From Sphingobacteriaceae bacterium (GTDB taxonomy: Bacteria; Bacteroidota; Bacteroidia; Sphingobacteriales; Sphingobacteriaceae), in assembly GCA_025450155.1 (NCBI GenBank), contig JANWIB010000030.1:1-14599 (forward strand): 14,599 bases of DNA. The letters run 5' to 3'. Both the position numbers and the translations under genes were made by a program. Shown in pieces: positions 1 to 6,345 of the stretch. The notes below the pieces were generated by a model. It saw nothing but the letters and a program-made list of their open reading frames with translations, did not search any database and was not told where the DNA came from. The stretch's first letter is position 1, and every line of letters begins with the position of its first letter.

Positions 1-91
1 CGTCATCAAAACCAATAAAGCTCACTTTTCCTTCATCAGATTTGATAATCATCCTGCCAATTGCTGTCGGGAGAATCGAGATAAATACCAT
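1..91 (-). CDS. Partial CDS, possible methylated-DNA--cysteine methyltransferase N-terminus
   Basis: An open minus-strand frame begins with ATG at 91 and runs off the window edge, giving 30 residues (MVFISILPTAIGRMIIKSDE, then GKVSFIGFDD). The pattern of a short strand, 'TxIGRMII', an acidic turn and 'FIGFDD' resembles the N-terminal ribonuclease-like domain of Ogt/AGT proteins, which transfer alkyl groups from O6-alkylguanine to a cysteine. The catalytic PCHR motif would lie outside the window, so the assignment is weak. The ATG follows the stop of the upstream YdeI-like gene by 8 nt, so the two are probably cotranscribed. A short GGA lies just before the ATG. Confidence 0.4.
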   Translation of the reverse strand, partial: MVFISILPTAIGRMIIKSDEGKVSFIGFDD

Positions 92-99
92 TTTCCAAT

Positions 100-708
100 T
101 TATTTTTTAACGTATTTCCAGTTTCGTATCTTACCTTCAGCCATCCATTCCAAAGCAGTCTCAAGTCGTTTAATCCGGGTATCCTCACTCTTCGCTTCGC
201 TTATCCATTCCACATAATCTTTTTTATTAGAATAACTAAATTTTTCAAAAGTTCTTTTCGCTTCACCGTTTGTATTAAGCGCTTTTAAAAAGTAGCCTGG
301 AATTTCTAAAGCTCTCTCTGGATTTACAACTCTCGAAGGTAACTTGATTCCACGGGTATTCAAATCAACTGCTTCCCGAATATATGCCACCAATATTTCA
401 TCCGGAGGGAGGTCATTTAAGTGTTTTATTTGTCCTAATTGCCCCATGGCATTAATGTCTTCTTTTCTAAAAAGGTGGTGCGGATCAGTCATCAAAGGGG
501 CTTTCCAAAAACCAAAAGCACAATGCTGCTTAAAAGCCGCCATACTACAAACCGTACCTTTATAGTCAAAATGCGGAAATCCCCATTTTATCGTTTCGGT
601 AATCTCAGGCCAGGCACGATGAATAAGTCGACGCAAATGCGTTAAAATAGGCTGGGCAAAATCAGCCGATTTTTCAATATAAATGGCTATGCGTTGATCT
701 TCAGACAT
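100..708 (-). CDS. YdeI/OmpD-associated family protein (DUF1801 + OmdA domains)
   Basis: This 202-residue soluble protein has an N-terminal DUF1801 domain at about residues 15-115, recognisable from 'AWPEITETIKWGFPHFDYKG' and the following 'FGFWKAPLM'. A C-terminal OmdA-like domain covers about 140-200, with 'ERALEIPGYFLKAL' and then 'RTFEKFSYSNKKDYVEWISEA' leading to a basic tail. That two-domain order and length are normal for the YdeI/OmpD-associated family, common in Bacteroidota. The molecular role of the family is not well established: YdeI was linked to bacteriocin or peptide tolerance in enterobacteria, and DUF1801 has a frataxin-like fold. The ATG at 708 is the first start after an upstream stop. 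The gene is divergent from ccmB across a 178-nt gap and is followed 8 nt later by the next minus-strand gene. Confidence 0.85.
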   Translation of the reverse strand: MSEDQRIAIYIEKSADFAQPILTHLRRLIHRAWPEITETIKWGFPHFDYKGTVCSMAAFKQHCAFGFWKAPLMTDPHHLFRKEDINAMGQLGQIKHLNDLPPDEILVAYIREAVDLNTRGIKLPSRVVNPERALEIPGYFLKALNTNGEAKRTFEKFSYSNKKDYVEWISEAKSEDTRIKRLETALEWMAEGKIRNWKYVKK

Positions 709-726
709 GGGAAATTAAAATCAATT

Positions 727-734
727 TAAAGGTA
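727..734 (-). promoter_or_regulatory. Weak -7 box for the YdeI-like gene
   Basis: On the minus strand this reads TACCTTTA, a 7 of 8 match to the Bacteroidota -7 consensus TAnnTTTG. It lies about 20 nt before the ATG at 708. I do not see a convincing TTTG -33 element at the right distance, so this is a low-confidence promoter call. Confidence 0.3.
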
Positions 735-847
735 ATAAAATTGATGAAACCATCACGTGCAACAACAAATCAAAATCTATAAACCTGCAAACACGTGGTA
801 ACTTCATTGTCCTTAAAAAAATAATTTATACAAATGAAAAACACAGA

Positions 848-882
848 TTTGCCTTTATATTTCATTCAATCCGCTATCTTTG
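848..882 (+). promoter_or_regulatory. Candidate Bacteroidota promoter for ccmB
   Basis: TTTG at 848-851 and TATCTTTG at 875-882 fit the Bacteroidota -33/-7 pattern (TTTG, TAnnTTTG) with a 23-nt spacer, slightly longer than usual. Transcription would start at about 886-890, which coincides with the GTG start codon of ccmB at 887. The message would then have almost no 5' leader. Confidence 0.55.
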
Positions 883-886
883 AAAT

Positions 887-1546
887 GTGGAACTTTTAAA
901 ACAAATCAGGTTTCTCATCCAAAAAGAAATTATTCTAGAGTGGCGTTCAAAATATGCTTTAAATAGCATATTGCTTTATGTAGTATCCACCATTTTTGTG
1001 TGCTACCTCTCCTTTAAAAAAACTGAACCCATAACCTGGAATGCACTTTTCTGGATCATTATGTTGTTCGCCTCCATCAATGCCATCTCAAAAAGTTTTA
1101 TGCAAGAGAGCAGGGGGCGTCAATTGTATTATTATAGTATAGCCAAACCCCAAGCCATCATTCTTGCAAAAATCTGCTATAATGTACTGTTAATGCTATT
1201 GCTGGCCATCATAGCATTAGTAGTTTACAGCATTGTTTTTCAAAATACAGTTGGAGACCCGTTATATTATTTTATAGCGGTTCTCGTTGGAAGCATTAGT
1301 TTTTCTACAGTTTTTACCATGATTTCAGCCATTGCCTCCAGAGCTGGGAATAATGCTACCCTGATGGCCATTCTTAGTTTTCCGGTTATTATTCCCTTGT
1401 TAATTCTTTTGATAAAATTTTCAAAAAATGCAATGGATGGTTTAGACAGAAGTGCAAGTCTGGATGAAATAGGAGTACTTACCGCAATTAATGTGGTGGT
1501 GATAACGGTTTCTTTATTATTATTCCCTTATCTTTGGAGAGATTGA
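887..1546 (+). CDS. ccmB: CcmB, heme ABC exporter membrane subunit
   Basis: This 219-residue polytopic membrane protein is the CcmB permease subunit, which with CcmA and CcmC forms the ABC complex that releases holo-CcmE during System I cytochrome c maturation. The Bacteroidota CcmB signature is visible at the N-terminus: a short amphipathic segment 'FLIQKEIILEWRSKYALNSI' and then 'LLYVVSTIFVCYLSF'. About six hydrophobic segments follow, ending in 'LLLFPYLWRD', a normal CcmB terminus. The start is GTG at 887. An in-frame TGA at 881 excludes anything further upstream, and the next in-frame Met falls after the first membrane segment. ccmC follows after 4 nt. The partner ATPase gene ccmA is not next to it and is not in this window. 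Confidence 0.93.
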   Translation: MELLKQIRFLIQKEIILEWRSKYALNSILLYVVSTIFVCYLSFKKTEPITWNALFWIIMLFASINAISKSFMQESRGRQLYYYSIAKPQAIILAKICYNVLLMLLLAIIALVVYSIVFQNTVGDPLYYFIAVLVGSISFSTVFTMISAIASRAGNNATLMAILSFPVIIPLLILLIKFSKNAMDGLDRSASLDEIGVLTAINVVVITVSLLLFPYLWRD

Positions 1547-1550
1547 GTTT

Positions 1551-2231
1551 ATGAATTTTATCTACAAATCCTGGTGGAAAATTCTCGGCGTTCTTTTAAC
1601 AGCCTATGCTATGGTTGCCGGTTTTCTCTTCCCGGTACCGGCTCTGCCAATTATCCACGAAACAATACGAAACCTTTATTTCCATGTTCCCATGTGGTTT
1701 TCCATGATGGTATTATTTGGAATTTCGGTTTTCTATAGCATTAAATACCTGTCAAATCCAAAAGAAGAATATGATTTAATTGCTGTAGAAAGCGTTAATG
1801 CCGGACTAGTATTTTATGTTTTAGGATTAGTAACAGGCATGATTTGGGCAAAGTATACCTGGGGAGAGCCTTGGAGCAATGATCCGAAACAAAATAGTGC
1901 CGCTATTGCCTTTTTAGTGTATTGCGCTTATTTAATACTGCGTAATTCAATAGAGGAGGAACAAAAAAGAGCAAGAATTTCTGCCATATATAATGTTTTT
2001 GCTTTCCCGATTATGATTGTGCTGCTGTTTATTTTACCAAGGATGACAGATTCATTACATCCGGGTAATGGCGGCAATCCTGCTTTTGGTAAATACGATT
2101 TGGATAATACGATGAGAGCGGTGTTTTATCCTGCTTGTATTGGCTGGATTCTAATAGGGATATGGATTGCAACACTTCGCTTTCGCATCCGTTTAATAGA
2201 AAAAAAGAATTTTGATACCATTGCATCATGA
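1551..2231 (+). CDS. ccmC: CcmC, heme-handling WWD-domain membrane protein
   Basis: CcmC (226 aa) loads heme onto CcmE at the outer face of the cytoplasmic membrane. The diagnostic WWD loop is present at about residues 99-111 (W99, W104, G105, W108, D111 in WAKYTWGEPWSNDPK). The two conserved external histidines that ligate heme are visible as H45 in 'YFHVPMW' and H170 in 'DSLHPGNGG'. Six membrane segments surround these features, the standard topology and length for CcmC. ATG at 1551 lies 4 nt after the ccmB stop, and the stop codon overlaps the ccmD start as ATGA, indicating translational coupling in a ccmBCD operon. Confidence 0.96.
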   Translation: MNFIYKSWWKILGVLLTAYAMVAGFLFPVPALPIIHETIRNLYFHVPMWFSMMVLFGISVFYSIKYLSNPKEEYDLIAVESVNAGLVFYVLGLVTGMIWAKYTWGEPWSNDPKQNSAAIAFLVYCAYLILRNSIEEEQKRARISAIYNVFAFPIMIVLLFILPRMTDSLHPGNGGNPAFGKYDLDNTMRAVFYPACIGWILIGIWIATLRFRIRLIEKKNFDTIAS

Positions 2232-2434
2232 AAAAATTTTTAACCCTTTTTGTTCTTTCTTTTGTTACAATAGGATCATTTGCTCAAAATGCAGATCAGG
2301 GAATGGCCATTGATCTAAGAAGTTCTGGTAAAATTTATGTTGTAGTAGCAGTACTTCTTGTAGTTTTTATAGGATTGGCTATGTATTTATTTGCTATGGA
2401 TAAAAGAATAAAGAAAATCGAAAGGGGAAATTAA
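2228..2434 (+). CDS. ccmD: CcmD family protein
   Basis: This 68-residue protein has a cleavable-looking signal peptide (residues 1-19, ending 'GSFAQ'), a short external stretch, one membrane helix at about 36-56 and a basic cytoplasmic tail ('MDKRIKKIERGN'). CcmD is the small, poorly conserved single-helix protein that stabilises CcmC-CcmE-CcmAB complexes. The identity rests on size, topology and position directly after ccmC rather than on strong sequence motifs. Bacteroidota CcmD proteins typically carry this extra signal-peptide-like segment. The ATG overlaps the ccmC stop (ATGA at 2228-2231). Confidence 0.85.
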   Translation: MKKFLTLFVLSFVTIGSFAQNADQGMAIDLRSSGKIYVVVAVLLVVFIGLAMYLFAMDKRIKKIERGN

Positions 2435-2467
2435 TTTGGACAATTGATTTGAATTGTCCTATACTTG
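2435..2467 (+). promoter_or_regulatory. Candidate gdh promoter with inverted repeat in its spacer
   Basis: TTTG at 2435-2438 and TATACTTG at 2460-2467 (7 of 8 to TAnnTTTG) are 21 nt apart, a good Bacteroidota spacing. An 8-bp perfect inverted repeat, GGACAATT (2438-2445) and AATTGTCC (2452-2459), fills the spacer. It starts 4 nt after the ccmD stop. It could be an operator for a dimeric regulator. A weak terminator is the alternative, but no T-run follows. The transcript leader to the gdh ATG would be about 90 nt. Confidence 0.45.
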
Positions 2468-2562
2468 CTTTTAAGTGGATTAAGTTATTATAATTGAAAC
2501 TAATGGGCTAGTTTCTATATTCATCCGGCTAACCAAAATGACCTTTAAATTAAACATGTATT

Positions 2563-3999
2563 ATGTCTCATTCAACAGTAATTGCAGACTCAAAAATGAC
2601 ATTCTTTGAAGATGTTTGTTCTTTCTTTGATCATGCTGCACAATTCACCAAACACCCAATAGGATTATTAGACCAGATTAAATCGTGTAATAGTGTTTAC
2701 CGTTTCCGTTTCCCAATAAGAAAAGACAATGGATTTGAAGTAATTGATGCCTGGCGTGTAGAGCATTCTCATCACAAATCTCCAACCAAAGGAGGTATCC
2801 GCTATAGCGATATGGTGAACGAAGATGAAGTAATGGCCTTAGCCGCTTTAATGACCTACAAATGTGCTATTGTAAATGTGCCTTTTGGGGGTGCTAAGGG
2901 CGGTATTAAAATCAATCCCAAAAACTATACACTTGCAGAACTAGAAAACATTACCCGTCGTTATACGGTAGAATTAGCAAAAAAGAACTTTATTGGCCCG
3001 GGCATTGACGTTCCAGCGCCAGATTATGGTTCGGGTGAGCGTGAAATGAGCTGGATTGCCGATACGTATGCTACGATGAACCCGGGACAATTAGATGCTT
3101 TAGGTTGCGTTACCGGAAAGCCACTCGCTTTGCATGGCATTGCCGGGCGTCGCGAAGCTACAGGCCGTGGCGTTGCTATGGCAGTTAAAGAGTGCGTGAG
3201 TGTCGCTGAAGATATGAAGTCATTGGGCCTAACTCCGGGACTTGAAGGTAAGCGGGTTATTGTGCAAGGCTTAGGGAATGTGGGCTATCATTCAGCGAAA
3301 TTTTTAATTGAATACGGAGCCGTTGTGGTTGGATTGTGTGAGTATGAGGGCGCTATTTACAATCCGGATGGTTTAGATATGGAAGCGGTAGTGGCACATC
3401 GCAAAGCTACAGGTTCCATTTTGGGATTTCCAGGCGCTAAAAAAGAGTTTAAAAACTCCGGGGAAGGCTTGGAGCAAGACTGTGATATTTTAGTTCCGGC
3501 TGCTTTGGAAAATCAAATTAACGGAGATAATATTCATCGTATTAAAGCAAAAATTATCGCTGAAGGTGCTAATGGGCCTACTTCTCCAGAGGCAGAGGCC
3601 GTATTTACCGAGCGTGGCGGAATTATTATTCCGGATATGTATTGCAATGCCGGTGGGGTTACCGTTTCTTATTTTGAGTGGTTAAAGAACTTATCGCACG
3701 TTGCTTTTGGCCGAATGGATAAACGTTATGACGAAAATGCGAATATGAATTTGGTCAACTTGGTTGAAAAAGCTACGGGTGTATCTTTAAGTCAGGAACA
3801 GAGAGCTATGGTGATTAAGGGGCCTTCTGAGTTAGAGCTGGTAAATTCAGGGTTAGAAGAAACCATGATCCGTTCTTACCATGAAATCCGAGATGTAAAG
3901 GTGAGTACACCTAAAATAGGAAGCTTGAGAATCGCAGCCTTTGTAAACGCTATTGATAAGGTAGCCGTTTCGTATATGAATATGGGTATCTGGCCGTAA
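2563..3999 (+). CDS. Glu/Leu/Phe/Val dehydrogenase family protein, probably glutamate dehydrogenase
   Basis: This 478-residue cytoplasmic enzyme interconverts glutamate with 2-oxoglutarate and ammonia using NAD(P). The N-terminal ELFV dimerisation/substrate domain carries 'KGGIRYS' at 76-82, substrate lysine K100 ('MTYKCAIVNVPFGGAKGGI') and catalytic lysine K112, followed by D154 in 'GIDVPAPDYGSGERE'. The Rossmann domain has the dinucleotide motif GLGNVG at 236-241. The order and length fit hexameric GDHs rather than leucine or phenylalanine dehydrogenases, which are shorter. The residue region after strand beta-2 (about E260) does not let me decide NAD versus NADP preference. ATG at 2563 precedes a short leader-like N-terminus typical of the family. 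The gene sits between the two halves of the ccm locus with its own promoter and terminator, so it is probably an independent transcript. Confidence 0.93.
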   Translation: MSHSTVIADSKMTFFEDVCSFFDHAAQFTKHPIGLLDQIKSCNSVYRFRFPIRKDNGFEVIDAWRVEHSHHKSPTKGGIRYSDMVNEDEVMALAALMTYKCAIVNVPFGGAKGGIKINPKNYTLAELENITRRYTVELAKKNFIGPGIDVPAPDYGSGEREMSWIADTYATMNPGQLDALGCVTGKPLALHGIAGRREATGRGVAMAVKECVSVAEDMKSLGLTPGLEGKRVIVQGLGNVGYHSAKFLIEYGAVVVGLCEYEGAIYNPDGLDMEAVVAHRKATGSILGFPGAKKEFKNSGEGLEQDCDILVPAALENQINGDNIHRIKAKIIAEGANGPTSPEAEAVFTERGGIIIPDMYCNAGGVTVSYFEWLKNLSHVAFGRMDKRYDENANMNLVNLVEKATGVSLSQEQRAMVIKGPSELELVNSGLEETMIRSYHEIRDVKVSTPKIGSLRIAAFVNAIDKVAVSYMNMGIWP

Positions 4000-4013
4000 A
4001 TAAAATTAAAAAC

Positions 4014-4055
4014 AAATGAATGCCATCCTTGAAAAAGAGATGGCATTTGTTTTTA
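4014..4055. terminator. Bidirectional intrinsic terminator between gdh and the minus-strand island
   Basis: AATGCCATC (4019-4027) pairs with GATGGCATT (4039-4047) around an 11-nt loop, and the stem extends outward with A/T pairs. A T-rich run (TTTGTTTTT) follows on the plus strand and a T-run (from TTAAAAACAAA) follows on the minus strand. It lies between the gdh stop and the stop of the convergent lipoprotein gene at 4078, so it can serve both. Confidence 0.85.
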
Positions 4056-4077
4056 CGCAAAAGGCAAATGCTTTTTA

Positions 4078-4530
4078 CTACTTTTTTAACACGTGTATGT
4101 ATCTACTAAGCATTTGAGTTGCTTCAACAGCCTTTCCGTTAAATTTATCTTCTATTAACTCATAACTATCACAATCATTGCCTTTGCTTAACTTGTAGTT
4201 CAAATACAAGGTATCTGTATCATTTCCAGATAATTCCAAATAAAAGGTTTTAATGTTATCGTCGGCACTTTTTATAGGAGCAATTCCAGTACCATATCCA
4301 TATTTATAATTGTTATCTAAATCAAAAGATATTAGATCATTAATATAATGCTTTCCATTGTTGTCTAAATAATAGAGTTTAATATCGGCTTTTTGATCAA
4401 AATAAGGCTGCTGTTTATTGTTCGTTAAAATAAACTCATAAAAAACAGGCGGTGGTGTACACTTTAAACCTACTTTGGAGCATGAAAATAATGTACTACT
4501 AACCAAAATAATTAAAAACAGCTTTCTCAA
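4078..4530 (-). CDS. Small lipoprotein B, paralogue of the C10-linked lipoprotein
   Basis: This 150-residue protein has a type II signal peptide (MRKLFLIILVSSTLFSC, lipid-accepting C17), so it should be anchored in a membrane. I do not recognise the domain. It is clearly paralogous to the lipoprotein at 5892-6335: shared blocks include 'IKLYYLDNN' / 'IKMYYMDNN', 'APIKSAD' / 'APIASAN', 'FYLELSGNDTDTLYL' / 'FYLELPSNDIDTLYL', 'IEDKFNG', and an identical C-terminal HVLKK. The predicted start is TTG, while its paralogue uses ATG at the same place. It follows the PD40 gene by 10 nt, probably in one operon. The pairing of its paralogue with a C10 protease suggests a role as protease partner or inhibitor, which is inference. 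Confidence 0.8.
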   Translation of the reverse strand: MRKLFLIILVSSTLFSCSKVGLKCTPPPVFYEFILTNNKQQPYFDQKADIKLYYLDNNGKHYINDLISFDLDNNYKYGYGTGIAPIKSADDNIKTFYLELSGNDTDTLYLNYKLSKGNDCDSYELIEDKFNGKAVEATQMLSRYIHVLKK

Positions 4531-4540
4531 GGGTCTGTTA

Positions 4541-5554
4541 TTAGTATAGTTTAATCATTTTATCTATTCCCACATAATATAAGTCGAAGCCACCTTTTCC
4601 GCCAGGACGATTTGATGAAAAAATCATGAAATCGTTAGTGAAACTACCCATTGGTTTTGTAATAGGTCTGTATTCATCGTATTGCGTATTGATTTTGTTG
4701 CCAAAATTTACCGGAGGAGACCATTTACCATCTGCATATAAGGAATAATATAAATCGTACCCCCCATAACCGCCAGGCCTGTTTGATGTAAAAACCATGA
4801 GATTATTAAATACGAATGGACATTTATCATCCGAATCAGATGATAGAGTTGTTTCCTTTACAATAGTTTTTGGTGTTTTATCTTCTAGGCTGTTTACTAA
4901 GTTGACCGTATTATCTAACTCTACTTTGAAAATATCAAAATTTTCAAGTCGGTTTGAACAAAAGTAAAGCGTCGAAAAATCTTTATTAAAAGAAGGATAG
5001 GCATCATCTTTTGATGAATTTAAATACTCTACCGGTTTAGGCGAAGTGTAAGTTTCTTCATCCATATTATGCAAAAATTTAATATCCTGATTGCCTTCCT
5101 GATTGTTGGAGTATAAGAAAATATATCTGTTATACCGAGGGTTGCCGTTAGTTCCTATAGGCCCTTTGTAAATCAAATAAGGCCCTAATTCATCAGCTGC
5201 AGTATTTATTTTGGGGACGGCATTCCACCCTATATTTTCATTCATGCTATTGACATCCGATAAGCGAGAAACATGACTTTCTCCTACCGTTAGCTTGCCG
5301 CTTGTACGACTCATGATAACTTCTAATAATTTGTATATGATATCAAAAGTTCCATTATTTCTTCTTGACGAAAAACATAAAGGCGATATATCTCCTAATG
5401 TAGGGCTTGTTGAATTATAATCATCATATTCTGAATTAAGATCAGTAAGATTAACAGGGTAATCAGGCAAAGTACCAGTATTGTATTCGTATGTTCCTTT
5501 ACAAGCGAATAATATAAATACCATTAGAATCAATAGAATATAGTTATTTTTCAT
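4541..5554 (-). CDS. PD40 (WD40-like) beta-propeller lipoprotein
   Basis: Taken from the ATG at 5554, this is a 337-residue lipoprotein with signal MKNNYILLILMVFILFAC (C18 lipidated). The frame is open up to an ATG at 5617, but the extra 21 residues are charged and would bury the signal peptide, so I choose the internal start. PD40 blade motifs recur: about 57-74 ('CFSSRRNNGTFDIIY'), 186-202 ('YPSFNKDFSTLYFCSNR'), 246-271 ('VFTSNRPGGYGGYDLYYS') and 295-328 ('IFSSNRPGGKGGFDLYYV'). Such TolB-like propellers in Bacteroidota often precede an OmpA domain, but this one stops after the propeller. It probably acts in the periplasm or at the outer membrane as a binding scaffold. It lies between the C10 remnant and lipoprotein B, and has no equivalent in the other copy of the duplicated unit. 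Confidence 0.82.
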   Translation of the reverse strand: MKNNYILLILMVFILFACKGTYEYNTGTLPDYPVNLTDLNSEYDDYNSTSPTLGDISPLCFSSRRNNGTFDIIYKLLEVIMSRTSGKLTVGESHVSRLSDVNSMNENIGWNAVPKINTAADELGPYLIYKGPIGTNGNPRYNRYIFLYSNNQEGNQDIKFLHNMDEETYTSPKPVEYLNSSKDDAYPSFNKDFSTLYFCSNRLENFDIFKVELDNTVNLVNSLEDKTPKTIVKETTLSSDSDDKCPFVFNNLMVFTSNRPGGYGGYDLYYSLYADGKWSPPVNFGNKINTQYDEYRPITKPMGSFTNDFMIFSSNRPGGKGGFDLYYVGIDKMIKLY

Positions 5555-5625
5555 AATGCTAAATTTAAGTAACAGTTTTTTGATTATTCTTTCTAAATGA
5601 TGCTTATAACACTCCATATTTTTTG

Positions 5626-5887
5626 TTAGGGGTGAATATCAACAACCATCCTAAGGGCATATTGATAATTTTTTCCATCAACGGCCCAGTTATTAAAACC
5701 ATACCATGCATTATGTGATCCATTCCAGCCCCAATTCATGTAAAAATACAAAAACGAAGCCGTGCAGGTATTGATTTGCTTATACCCATCGCAGATCCAT
5801 TCATGGCAGTTAGAATAGGTATAAAAAGGCCAAGTGCCTCCACCTTCCAATAGTATAGGCCTCCCTAATTTAAATTTGTTGTACTTC
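5626..5887 (-). pseudogene. Truncated C-terminal remnant of a second C10 peptidase gene
   Basis: This stretch matches the last ~100 codons of the intact C10 gene (its 6346-6648 part). Translated, it retains the catalytic-His region 'CHEWICDGYKQINTCTASF', then 'YMNWGW', 'FNNWAV' and the C-terminal 'DIHP'. The homology begins at GAAGTACAACAA (5887 downward), only 4 nt after the stop of lipoprotein A. A 2-nt loss relative to the intact gene shifts the frame just after that point. The pro-domain and catalytic Cys are absent, so it cannot be an active protease. A 74-codon open frame from a TTG remains (5850-5626) and might be translated, but I treat it as debris of a tandem duplication. Confidence 0.82.
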
Positions 5888-5891
5888 TTTA

Positions 5892-6335
5892 TTATTTTTT
5901 CAATACATGAACCCCTTTATTAAACTCTGGAGTTGATCCATTAAACTTGTCTTCTATAAAAGCGGCCCCACATTCATTACTCTTAAAGTCTAAATACAGT
6001 GTATCGATATCGTTACTGGGGAGTTCTAAATAAAAATCCTTGATTTTTTTATTAGCACTTGCTATCGGTGCTTGCCATGTGGAATAAACGTATGGATAAT
6101 CAGCATAATAATCTTGTTGGAAACGCTTATCTATTAATGACACATCTTCAATATACACTTTGACATTATTGTCCATATAATACATCTTAATGGACGTTTC
6201 TTTTTCAAAATACGTATCACCCGCACTATTGGTTATGGTAAATAGATAGTAATAAGGGGCAAAACACTTCGGTTTTTTACAACTAAAAAAAAGCGATATT
6301 CCAAAAATGCCAACTGTTAAAAATAGCTTTCTCAT
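5892..6335 (-). CDS. Small lipoprotein A, genetically coupled to the C10 peptidase
   Basis: This 147-residue lipoprotein has the signal MRKLFLTVGIFGISLFFSC (C19). I choose the ATG at 6335; a TTG three codons upstream is less likely. I do not recognise the fold. It is the paralogue of the lipoprotein at 4078-4530, with conserved 'YYMDNN', 'FYLELPSNDIDTLYLDFK', 'FIEDKFNG' and terminal HVLKK. It starts 10 nt after the C10 peptidase stop on the same strand, which strongly suggests coexpression. C10 proteases of Bacteroides fragilis and streptopain are encoded next to small dedicated inhibitors, so an inhibitor or immunity role is a reasonable hypothesis. Nothing in the residues proves it. Confidence 0.8.
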   Translation of the reverse strand: MRKLFLTVGIFGISLFFSCKKPKCFAPYYYLFTITNSAGDTYFEKETSIKMYYMDNNVKVYIEDVSLIDKRFQQDYYADYPYVYSTWQAPIASANKKIKDFYLELPSNDIDTLYLDFKSNECGAAFIEDKFNGSTPEFNKGVHVLKK

Positions 6336-6345
6336 AACAAACAAT

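Noticed and set aside
2438..2459. Treating the inverted repeat after ccmD as an intrinsic terminator
   Set aside because: The stem is AT-rich and no T-run follows; it is better explained as part of the gdh promoter region, though not excluded.
5555..5617. N-terminal extension of the PD40 lipoprotein to an ATG at 5617
   Set aside because: The added 21 charged residues would precede an otherwise perfect lipoprotein signal peptide that begins at 5554.
5626..5850. Calling the 74-codon C10-like frame an independent functional gene
   Set aside because: It lacks signal, pro-domain and catalytic Cys, starts at a TTG, and has an upstream homologous segment out of frame.
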